A stretch of 64,000 nt of DNA, taken from the NCBI GenBank assembly GCA_964355675.1, contig CAYHEC010000005.1, forward strand, positions 1 to 64,000, in the 5' to 3' direction. The notes below the pieces were generated by a model. That model ran no database searches and was not told the origin of the DNA. It saw only the letters and a program-made list of their open reading frames with translations. Positions 15,001 through 20,200 of the stretch are shown piece by piece; within the stretch, counting starts at the first letter, position 1, and each line of letters opens with the position of its first letter. This DNA is from CAMBDS01 sp964355675 (lineage in GTDB: Bacteria; Electryoneota; AABM5-125-24; Hatepunaeales; Hatepunaeaceae). The position numbers and the translations under genes are program-made.

Positions 15001-16583
15001 TCGGGTGAGAACCTGATGGTGACATAAAGTATTCCGCCATTTGCCGCAACTTCAGAATTCTGAGAAAATCCAACCGCGGAAAAAGCATCCGCATCCGCAC
15101 CAGAAAAGTCTAAATTCTGGATCGTCAAAGGGGCTCTACCGGTATTTGTAATGACGAAAGTCCAATCAGCAGAAGCGCCGACCGCAACGGCGGTATAGTC
15201 GTGAGCCAAATCGTTAAGGAGTATCGAAAGTTCGGGCGCCGCGTTCCCTTGGAAAGTCAACTCAATTTCTGTAAAGGCGTTATTTTGCCAGGTCTGTGGA
15301 CCATCAATGAAATATGTGTAACCTGTCCATTCGGTCTCAGAATTCGGATCCCAAAGTCTGATGTCAAAACTTTCTCCTTGCGCAAAACCATCGACAGCTT
15401 CAGTGTTCGGGTCGTTGCCGTATGCGGGGAGACCAACTGGCGGTTGATTGACGCCAAGTTCAACAGATCCCGCACAAACACCGCTTGGGGTCAGAATTCC
15501 AATCTGTAATCCCTGATCGAGGGGAGCCCCATCGAGTTGGGCAGATTGAATAAATATGGTGTGGCTCGTGCCGGTTGTTACAAAACTGAAATGGGGGGGG
15601 ATTATACCAGTTCCGCTAAGAGAGGCGCTAACGACGCCTTGAGGATCGTTAGAAGTTATCTCCAAAGAGGCTTCATACAAGCCCGCGTTCGAAGGCGTAA
15701 AGGTGAGTTCGACATCGATGGAACCGTTAGGATTGATGACTGCGCCATTCTGATTATCGAAGTCGGTTGTAAAAACTTCCGCTTCCTGATGGTTATCAGA
15801 AATGTTAGTGACGTTCAGATTGGCCGAACCTGTATTGGAGATCGTCAACGTAGCAGTACCAAACGAGCCGATATTAATTTCGCCAAACCCAAAGGAACTC
15901 GACGAGAGAGATATATCTGGAGCGCCAGCCGCGACGCCGACGCCTGTAACTGATAGATCGATTGTCTGCTCATTGCCATCGTCAGACGAAACTGTGATTA
16001 ACCCGCCGAATGAACCTTCTCCAGTGGGTGTAAAGGTCACCGCGACCGCCCTCGATCCCTGCGGGGAAACAGTCCCTCCATTAGCAAAGTCGGTCGTGAA
16101 GGCGTTGTCATTAGAGGTTACTGAGCTGACATGCAGATCAGCTCCGCCGATATTCAGAATATCGAAAGTCCATTGGGACGAGCTCCCGATTGAAACTTGG
16201 CCGAAATCATTCCCGTCCGGATCCGATATTTCGATTTCCGGGGCCGCTTCACCTTGAACAACAAGAGACACCTCTGTATTGCCGTTGGCTTCGAATTGAA
16301 GTCCAGATGGCGTCGAAATCGCAACAAATTCAGTATTGGCAGAATTATCCCATATACGGAACTCTATCGCTTGCCCGCTTTCAAAACCAGGGTTTTGTTC
16401 ATCAGCACCCCAGGCGGTGATTCCGTATGGAGCATTCCCCGATACAATAACAGCGCCGGCGCATACAGCACCGGGAGTAAAAACGCCTATCTCGTCATCG
16501 TCAACGAGCGCACTGCCATCGATCTCTGCTGAGATCACGAGTAATGTATGTTGTGAACCATTGGTTTCAACAAATGAAAAATG
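1..16583 (-). repeat. Coding tandem modules A and B of the giant protein
   Basis: Module A is marked by its IGVFTPxG core, encoded near 16470, 15490, 14460, 13470, 12455, 11450, 10400, 9395, 8075, 6760, 5750, 5390, 4380, 4030, 3030, 2670, 1810, 790 and 405. From 16.5 to 9.4 kb the A-B-B unit repeats every ~1.02 kb. In the C-terminal part, A modules of an NMS subtype (WxxTETDxNMSLLI) sit directly before NHS-subtype A modules at 5750/5390, 4380/4030, 3030/2670 and 790/405. Codon usage differs between copies, so the array is old or diversified rather than a recent exact duplication. Confidence 0.85.
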
Positions 16584-16658
16584 CTGCGCTAAGGCGGTGG
16601 ATGCAAATAACAAACTTCCGAGCGCAAACAGGCTTGAAACGGTCGCGGTGCGTTTCAT
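1..16658 (-). CDS. Giant secreted modular beta-sandwich protein (partial, C-terminus outside window)
   Basis: One open frame runs from an ATG at 16658 to the window edge, at least 5,552 codons. Spot checks at about 15.59, 9.40, 5.75, 0.40 and 0.01 kb all fall in the same frame. The start has a GAGGTG ribosome site 6 nt upstream. Residues 1-24 form a signal peptide ending TALA before QHF. The rest is modular. Module A (about 120 residues, 19 copies) carries NHSLLI, IGVFTPxGxCAG, PAGLAAWGDD and FRxWD. Module B (about 100 residues, about 30 copies) carries PEIxxS, FGxVxVG, L-I-NxG, VxFxP and SDDxxE, and resembles ASH/choice-of-anchor-D Ig-like domains. N- to C-terminal order is (A-B-B)x7, then (A-B-B-B)x2, then A-B-B followed by units of paired A modules. 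A surface or adhesive role is inferred. The C-terminus, possibly with a sorting domain, is not visible. Confidence 0.93.
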   Translation of the reverse strand, partial: MKRTATVSSLFALGSLLFASTALAQHFSFVETNGSQHTLLVISAEIDGSALVDDDEIGVFTPGAVCAGAVIVSGNAPYGITAWGADEQNPGFESGQAIEFRIWDNSANTEFVAISTPSGLQFEANGNTEVSLVVQGEAAPEIEISDPDGNDFGQVSIGSSSQWTFDILNIGGADLHVSSVTSNDNAFTTDFANGGTVSPQGSRAVAVTFTPTGEGSFGGLITVSSDDGNEQTIDLSVTGVGVAAGAPDISLSSSSFGFGEINIGSFGTATLTISNTGSANLNVTNISDNHQEAEVFTTDFDNQNGAVINPNGSIDVELTFTPSNAGLYEASLEITSNDPQGVVSASLSGTGIIPPHFSFVTTGTSHTIFIQSAQLDGAPLDQGLQIGILTPSGVCAGSVELGVNQPPVGLPAYGNDPNTEAVDGFAQGESFDIRLWDPNSETEWTGYTYFIDGPQTWQNNAFTEIELTFQGNAAPELSILLNDLAHDYTAVAVGASADWTFVITNTGRAPLTIQNLDFSGADADAFSAVGFSQNSEVAANGGILYVTIRFSPDAATEFSATLGVNSDDGNESPLNISLSGSGTEVIEPEIDVTPASIVFGNVDTRETVQEVVTVANSGTGTLTIGGISLVDVVGGAGGFSFAWNEDGTIEPNESRQVTVTFAPGDAGDYSANLQIDSDDDNEAVIVVQATGSGIIGDHFRFSQTNTSHSVVINEAILDGQSLVTGDMIGVFTPGGTCAGAITLPAQDLFPAGFAAFGADGETPGFTGGDAFDFRVWDASSQNEYNSTKIFVSGPQTWQSGGVSTFRLNSQSVAAPEIEIAEGDMLHDFNQIAVGATSEWELTIGNLGGANLVISNISTNSEFFTTDFTQPITVDPNGTTVVTVLFSPDHADEFGASLVIASNDFNESEISISLFGIGTEVIVPEIVVDPLSIDFGSVDTRDQLTRDVSITNTGTGTLTLNGISVESEMGGFSFDWNQDATLEPNESRQVSVTFAPDQAAQFSGMLIITSDDEDEATVSVELSGVGVVGPHFLFASTGSSHSLLVTSALLDGEPFAIGDEIGVFTPGGLCAGAAILDAADGVFPAGLGAFGDDPNTEALDGFTPGEAFSFVVWDASTNTEYEPIAIYDNGSQVWQSGSFTSLHLNAQSVAAPEIDIANEYLEHSFGQVAVNGSSSWQFVISNVGGAELMIHSITSNADEFSVNFEAHTIIQPNGSVAVTVTFSPPSANEFSATLTVSSDDADEGSINISLFGIGTEVIVPEIVVAPLAINFGEIDTRNQVTEVVTITNDGTGDLTIDGIVLVDVVGGGGGFSLSWNNNASVAPGDSRDVSVTFAPDESGDYSATLRISSNDENESVVDVSLSGSGVVGPHFLFASTGTSHSLLINSAELDGMGLEAGAEIGVFTPAGLCAGATILDDADGVFPAGFAAFGDDQGTEQVDGFSAGEAFSFTIWDDISNTEYDATPVYVSGPENWQNGGVSTLRLNAQSEAAPEIDIAEGDLAHNFGEVAVGDSRDWELTINNIGGAPLTISNMSLENEAYGTDFAQAVQIAPNESAVFTVTFTPSGSGDFTDVLTIASDDENESPIQIDLSGSGTLIVVPEITVSPLSIDFGDVDTRNEASEIVTITNDGTGALTISSIGFTEEQNGFTFDWSEVGELTAGASVDVTVTFAPPQDGDFFATLRISSDDDNESVVDVELTGTGFTGPHFTYLQTGTSHSLLINTAELDGEEMVIGDEIGVFTPAGICAGAVILADRGGDGAPPRRAGNVNFNIFPAGLGAFGDDNGTETVEGFTAGQPFAFRLYDASIDAEFNATVIFVEGQQSWLNGGFTVVRLSAQSEAAPEIDLSAVSHEFGEVFVGALRNWAFDIQNIGGATLTIYSVTSNDNDVFSTDFSGETSIDPNSALTVDVTFGPDAAGDFSGTLTIVSNDGNESEVTVSLTGTGTEERIPDIAVAPESLAFGNIAIGRNSTQTVTISNNGTGDLTLTAVTLSGEGFSMTDNGESNVITPGNSQDIDITFTPTQVQEYQGNLTIESDDADEGEIVVNLSGAGVLARHFEFGQTNTNHSILINSALIDNGQLVAGDEIGVFTPGGACAGGVILIDSEDGIYPAGLAAFGADGGTPGFTSGQAFAFKMFDASADLEIDAEIEYSEGPHAWINGGLTIIGRLFAYTQARPVIQLSENVHDFGEVGIGETADWVVTILNVGNADLSITSVSIDNEAFWSDFGNAVEISPDESVVLNVYFTPPDAGDFSATLVIASNDPDNGEVECQLSGVGSSVIVPEIDYSDLNHDFGEVPVGRSDNWTLTISNVGTGNLTITDISTNLGVFTTNFANFDGSLIIAARETADIIFVFTPEEITDYSGVFTITSDDEDEGSLEGGLYGRGGQPGPHFNFAQTGGNHSLLISGATIDGQSLVEGDEIGVFTPDGFCAGGYVLTPLEGGALYPAGLAAWGDDQNQAGRQGFFPNEDFAFKIWDLSAQEEISAFPNYLEGPQRFVGDGFTILRLVAEHEARPDIAISPDAIDFGGVIVGETSNRSFFITNMGTAQLNVTSISCPEGVFTPGSTGGFSLAPGQRIEIAAVFQPTEAIDYNEELTIESDDPDESTVVINLSGSGLAQPPADIAVSNTAHDFGEIALGNTATWEIDISNEGFLPLVVSNIASDDGAFSTDFNGEINIASGESASINVFFAPTEARGYNSTLHIASNDPDENPVEISLSGSGISEGAPDIDVAARDNSDWEVELYSASTREFIIANVGNDMLNVQGAELQNGDFSASFGALQINPGSSEVFNVTFRPSDLGERTAQFTIISDDPDESEFVLNIVGIGIPAGPHFDFTTSGENHSLLVNAATLDGELLVQGDEIAVFTPSGVCAGAIILASEDGEIYPAGFPAWGDDREREGIQGFLANEAFSFKFWDISAQEEIVAFPNYEDGPEVWGVNNITSLSLIAEHETRPQIALSTDQIDFGGVIIFEAAQGEVTISNRGTATLTVNQLALSGEGFSMDAENGFELAPSESYIVSFGFRPEEEREYNGSLEITSNDPNNQTVSVSLVGTGLPQPPPDIDLSANEHNFGDISIGNVASWQFEITNRGYLPLNITAITLEEDAFTVPFEEGISIAQNETISFDVFFEPTSERDYAGTLSIYSNDIDENPVTVTLSGTGVTEGEPDITLSQNSNDFGSVEAYDTAVWSLRISNDGNDRLTVNNVFIEDVGFSVDWQGETVVNPGSGVDINVFFSPTEVRDYSGEVIITSNDPDENPAMVQLTGRGIQPGPHFEFITTDVNHSLLVSSAELDGESLQSGDEIGVFTSTGACGGGVVLSAGGEGLFPAGFAAWGDDIRTENVVEGFSGGESFAFRIYDMSARQEHEAEAEYSNGPQTWVNNGFTILSLSSYTEAVALVDVSEREVLFNRTPIGVTRQHELTVSNTGDADLMVSGVEIGGYPFVTDFESEVTVTPGQSFIITISFAPQDAEDFFDTMTILSNAENEPRLDVSLAGTGIEAGPPQIQLSENAHDFGEVFVGLSEAWSFTITNAGAENLDVDRLTFDGIGFTVTPDQAFVVEPGASQVATVTFTPFARGEFSGVVIIDSNDPDQPRINVEVMGIGTLGSYHWAFVETDDNMSLLIEAAEIDGRSIESLDQIAVFTENGICAGVAVVENEFPVGVAAWSDDVTTEEVVEGFVEGETISYRIWDASTDQEYVAQAEYAEGEGIFTPNGVALLSLSVFAGGPHFGFVTTDANHSVLIESALLDGELLISGDEIGAFTTNGLCAGAVALVDAGDGLFPVGFAVWGDESGDETITGFAIGEEFAFKYWDSRARREYNATPEYVVGPQVWTTNGFTILSLSGRTGRSGQLSVDTDLLSFGRVPTGSSRPRTLDFQNTGDADLVVSDIRVTTRSDVFSVGFEGEFTLTPGQASSAVVTFIPEEAEGEVFGQLEIISDDPDRPVFPVTLYAVAIEPGPPQIVVSERSFDFGEVLIGLRQIHNFVLGNEGGENLQISSIESIGDGFSLVDQNNFTLEPGETRDIAVVFAPENVSEYNGLIVVHSDDPDNPTLNLNVTGQGLAGENHWGYVETDNNMSLLIEDATFDGSSLVTRDQIGVFTPEGNCAGAVVIQGGFPVGLSAWGDDINTEIVEGFVSGEGLSFKLWDESAQLEISATAEYSQGNGTYAINGFSLLTLSAFSEGDHFRFTETDVNHSLLITSALMDGSALTVGIEIGVFTPEGLCAGAAAVVNPGESIGVAAWGDDQNTEIVDGFQTGESFAFRYWDAELHREINTQAEYEDGPEIWTNNGFTLLSLSGRSGRAPDIFVSERNHDFLRLPVGTSRDWAFSILNRGELDLTISGIESDNGVFTTDFGGDAIVLTPGNHVDVIATFSPNAAANFSGSLTIFSNDSDTPELMITLTGIGVEAGPPVIDLSALSYDFGEILMGLSSSASFSIYNGGGSNLTIESNVSDNEDFLVDDLSGLILGVGESSDFSVIFRPTAEGDISGNITIVSNDMQRNPLVIELTGIGVRGALRWAYTETDANMSILVESAILDGESLGFGDQIGVFTENGTNAGAGEVGVDGFPVGLAAWGDDVATEDIIEGFVTGEQLAFRIWDASANIEFEASARLLQGDGRFANNGMLLVELTSFTPQEGNHFQFVETDNNHSLIVTTVNLDGDPLLAGNEVGILTPAGVVAGGFIIETPGAEIGTAAWGDDQSTENVTEGFQPGEAFRFLIWDSNAHIEISVQADFSEGPEVYTVNAFSVLTLNGFSGRRPIVSVNASTHDFGSVELNTTAFWTLVIRNIGSAGLHVSNISIAGDNAFAVDFDGDELTIFPNSSVEFNVSFNPTQVADYASTLSIVSDDPDNGDIDIALSGSGVIVLRPSIVVDQSAINFGDVMIGDLGAEILTVSNTGDGDLEITDMVIDNNIFSVGFQPEPIDFYWTFTETDNNMSMLIDDATLRGNQLGAGNIIGVFTPAGVCAGFSAVTDAGYPVGLAAWGDDNNTEGVVEGFIAGQALSFRLWDTAAGREYSATPEYVDGNGIFQGNAFATVILTSAGRGLAPQEVTNSNIPAGQSLDILVYFSPVAEGSQQGTLTIISNDRYNPEVTVDLTGNGIFSPASLELSDASHGFGGLYVGESTSWTFRMTNTGQQVLEVGGIEVGGAYYRLDNQGGFSLAQDQYADVTVTFAPEDGGSFDGTVTISSNDPASPSVVTLSGDGLWFPVAELSDIEFGEAAVGSTVERALTVQNVGRATLRLTNVTTSGAPFSVEFVAGTPEPREFDWSYTETDNNMSLLISSATIQGYSLAEGDYIGVFTLSGTCAGFGAVTVDGYPVGMAAWGDDAATEDVVEGFGEREAIRFRLWDSAAGAEYQAEGDFGGGNGLYVANTVGDVSVRSVRRLVPGGVGEGGRFQYVITDQNHSLILNRATLDGADLSEGSEIGVFTPGGVCGGSYIIEVAGDTVGVAAFGDDQNTEVIDGFRDNEGFSFRYFDVVTGVEYPASATFAEGPQGWTGNGFSVLSLSGVTHIDPPAGEVTLEPGESVDVRAFFSPVSSGEFYGTAYAETDDPYRNPAEASLH

Positions 16659-16776
16659 AACCATCACCTCAATTTTTTGTAGTGGTAGAGTTTGGGGGAC
16701 AAATTTTCGTCACTGGTAGGTGACACGGCCCGTTGAAATTGGATTACAAAGGTGGGTGAGCCGCTATAGAAAGATA

Positions 16777-16804
16777 GGATTCTCATTCAAAACAAAGAGA
16801 ATCC
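16777..16804 (-). promoter_or_regulatory. Small hairpin in the leader of the giant gene
   Basis: GGATTCTC and GAGAATCC form an 8-bp stem around a 12-nt A-rich loop, about 120 nt upstream of the start codon at 16658. The loop is long and there is no U tract toward the gene, so a role in mRNA stability or attenuation is only a guess. Confidence 0.3.
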
Positions 16805-17168
16805 CCATCAGATAAAACAGGCTCCCAAATATAGCAATATTTGCGCTTAAATGCAATACGTGCATGGGGCGATTCAAGACAATCAAGCGGATAAGCGGAG
16901 CCAGAAACGATGTGTGAAGCCATCTGTTGATGCTCACACTCTGATTAACGTGTCAATGTAATGCGCTCTTGGTGGTTGTAAATTGACGAAGATCACGTTT
17001 GCAACCATTGAAAGAACGCATATTTTGCGCATCTGGTCAGGTTTTACTGAAAAAATCGAACAACGACAAAGTTATTCAGGCGGACACCGGCTTGAAATCA
17101 ACAAGACCTTTTCAGCAGGCCATTAGAATCAACACATTGTCATTTCGATTGATAATTCCTATCGTAAA

Positions 17169-17202
17169 CAAAGGAGTCAGCGATTCATTGCTGGCTCCTT
17201 TG
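17169..17202 (-). terminator. Rho-independent-type terminator after the C25 gene
   Basis: CAAAGGAG-T-CAGC pairs with GCTG-G-CTCCTTTG around an 8-nt loop, giving a stem of about 12-13 bp with one wobble. On the minus strand it is followed by a short T-rich run (TTTACG). It lies about 90 nt past the stop of the C25 gene and separates it from the giant gene. Confidence 0.6.
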
Positions 17203-17292
17203 TAGTAAATACGTTGCCAATCTATGACTGTTGACAGCGCATACGATTATTTTGCGATTTCGTCCTTCTAAATAGTCTCGATTCTGCCGGGA

Positions 17293-20200
17293 CTACTTTA
17301 GAAGAACTGTTCGGACAATCCGACTTGCTCCTTCAGCTTCTAACCGGGCAAAATAAATTCCCGAGCTGAGCTTATCAGCCTCCCAGACGGTGATATGATG
17401 TCCAGCTTCCATCCGGTCGTTAATAAGCCGAACGACCTCCCTGCCCTCAATGTCGTAAATAGCCAGCGTCACGTATCCGGCGAGCGGCAGCGCAAAACTC
17501 AATCTGGTCAAGCTGTTGAACGGATTGGGGTAAGCTGGACTCATTGTCAATTCTGTTGGGATGATTTCAGGGTCGAATACTCCTGCTCCGGGTCGTATTA
17601 AGAAATTCACCGGAATGACAATGGAATCGGCCAACGCGTTGTGAAATGCAACCAGTGAGTAACGATAAAGGCCTTCTGGAATTCCCAAAGAAGAGAAATT
17701 TATCGGTACTCGAAGCGGCTCCCCCGGTAAAACGCGATGCAAACCGCGGTCATAATCGACCCCTCGAGTGTCAGGACCTAATTCTAAGACATGAAGGGAG
17801 TCATTGCGACCTTGATCGCTCGTGACGACTGCGGTTACGATCGTGTATCTCTCCCAATCATACCCAATTGCCAAGCCAGATCCCTTTTGGCCAAGGTAAG
17901 TGGAGAGTTGCTTAACCTCTTTCGAATCAGCATAATTCGTCTTGGCGAGTAAAACCGATTTCCCATCAGGAGCGTTTTGGATCATCGCATAAAGCGGCAT
18001 TCCGTCGATATCTCCGGAATTCCAAGCCAATCCCCGAATGTCTGGAATGTGGCGTGGCAATGTAAATCGATGTGTACCCACGATTTCTCCCGCCATATTC
18101 ATCTCATATACTGGAGATGTACGATTTGCCATCATCAGAGTCGAATCTTCCCAATTCCAGGCAAGCGCACCCGGTTGGGCAAGTGAATCGCTTGCTCCAT
18201 CTCTTTGCCAGACAGGAATTCTTATCGATCGATGCACCCGACCCTGCAAATCGAACTGAACGACCATGGAATCCTCTCCACCCCATAGGAACGTTCCATC
18301 GTAGGCTAAATCCTTAAATCCCGTCCCAGATCGGGAAGGTTGCTGGAATCGCCTGACTTCCTGTCCTTGCTGATTGAGGACTATGATATAATTATCGCTG
18401 GAGTCGCCCAGAGCGCCATCAGACGTCACATAAACCTGATTGCCGACAATTTCAAGTCCTAAAAAATTGGTGCGACCTTCGACCATTGGCGTCAAATGTT
18501 TTACCAGCCGATGCGGCAACTGAGAAGCTGATCCATTTGTATAACGTAGAGCAAGATTAAAATCGAGCGCTCCGTTCCCGGTGTTGCCTACTTCCAAATA
18601 AAATGATCCGTTTTCGTTGCCCGGATTAAGGTGTGCTTCCACCGAAGCTTGAGTTATCAGCGGAACTGGATGCGTTAACCGCGCATTTGCCTCTGCGTTC
18701 TCACCCTGTCTCACCGTGACCGCAACCCGTCCTTGATTATAGCCTGTCTTGTTGAATGTTACAGTGTATTGACCAATAGGAACGTTTTGCAGTTCGAACC
18801 GACCCTCAATATCAGTCAGCATTGACGAAACACCCGGTATAACAACCCTGACCCCCGGCATGTTTTGATTCTGATTTTCGAAAAGTGTCGCCCGACCCGA
18901 TACTGATCCGGTGATCAGTTCGAGGTCGGTTGTAAACAACAATGCCGTCCCGTCCACGATTCTTTGAACACCTTGATTTTCAAAGTATTGATTCCAATAG
19001 GTATATTGCAAACCGTCTGTGCCATTGGTGTTTTTTATACCAATCGTGCAGTATTTGTTGTCCGTACCGTTTCCGGATGCAGGGTTGAAGGTTTTGTATT
19101 GATACAAAATCTCGCCATCACCAGAGCGGGTGGGCCATTGGGCTGGATTTTTTAGAATGAGCTGAAATTCTTGAGGCGTCGCGGATGGATCTTGGAAAAC
19201 CTGCATCTTCGACCACTCAACGATAAATATCTGCTCATCTTCGACGTAATGGGCATAAACTCCACGTCTACCCCAATCTGCGTTGACGATCAAGTCGTCC
19301 CACATGACCGCAAGTTGTGCGTCTGGTCCCAGCACTCCAGGAATTTGAGTATTGCGGAAATCGATGAATATTCCCTTGTCAGCGCCAAAGGCAACCCAGC
19401 CGTTCGTGCAGACCGTTATCTGTCTGAATTCCTCGCCGTAGTAAATGAATGGAAAGGGTAAGTCCAAAACTGTGGATTTATCCTCATCTTCGTTCCAATC
19501 ATTCATTGTGAGGTCTGTTCCCTCGAATTCAGCGTCCCCTTCATTCGGATTGATCTCGCGCCAGTCAAAGGTCGGGTGCTTCGGCCATGATCGATCATTG
19601 GAGTCAAAGCAAAGATAACCAAACGCGTCCGGACCGAGTGGATCTGTCGCAACTCGCTGTCCAATCGGTATGGAAAGCAATAGAGTGTCCCTGAAAGCAT
19701 CGTTCCCGCGAGCGCGCAAGATAAGATCGAACAAGGCGCGATTACCAGGTATTGCGGTAGAGTCGAGGCTCACCGTAAATTGCCCGGTGATATTTAGCCT
19801 TTGGGTTGGATCGACGCCACTGTATTGAGCATGGGCGCCTGTCACTACAAAATGTTCAGGATTATGACTTATCAATTCGGCGTCAACCGGTACAGAAGCG
19901 ACCCAGCCCGTATTTCGGAGCTGGGGCAGAACCCGGCATGGCGGCCTGCCTCGATCAAACCTGTCCCCATTGCCAAATATGATACCGGTCTCGGTGATCT
20001 CCGCCGCCGAAATCATGAACTCAATCGATTCATCCCATGAACGATTCCCTGAGACAAGGTGAAGGTTGATAAGCACCATCTCACTGTCCGGAGCTGATCG
20101 GTTCAGTATTACCCTGAATGCCGCCGCCCGATCACTGTTTGCCGCGATATTTCCGAGGTCAAGGGCGTTCGGCTCAAAGGAGACCCACGGTGATTCACTG

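Larger units (their letters stand above)
16659..17292. other. Intergenic region between the giant gene and the C25 gene
   Basis: No coding frame is convincing here. The region holds the leader of the giant gene, including an 8-bp hairpin at 16777-16804 and the ribosome site at about 16665-16670, and a terminator-like hairpin near 17.17-17.20 kb behind the C25 gene. No clear sigma-70 or Bacteroidota-type promoter could be assigned by eye. Confidence 0.5.

Noticed and set aside
207..16719. Dozens of plus-strand frames of 60-180 codons over the first 16.7 kb
   Set aside because: They are antisense shadows of the single minus-strand giant gene, which has a signal peptide, a ribosome site and repeated domains; the plus frames have no domain pattern.
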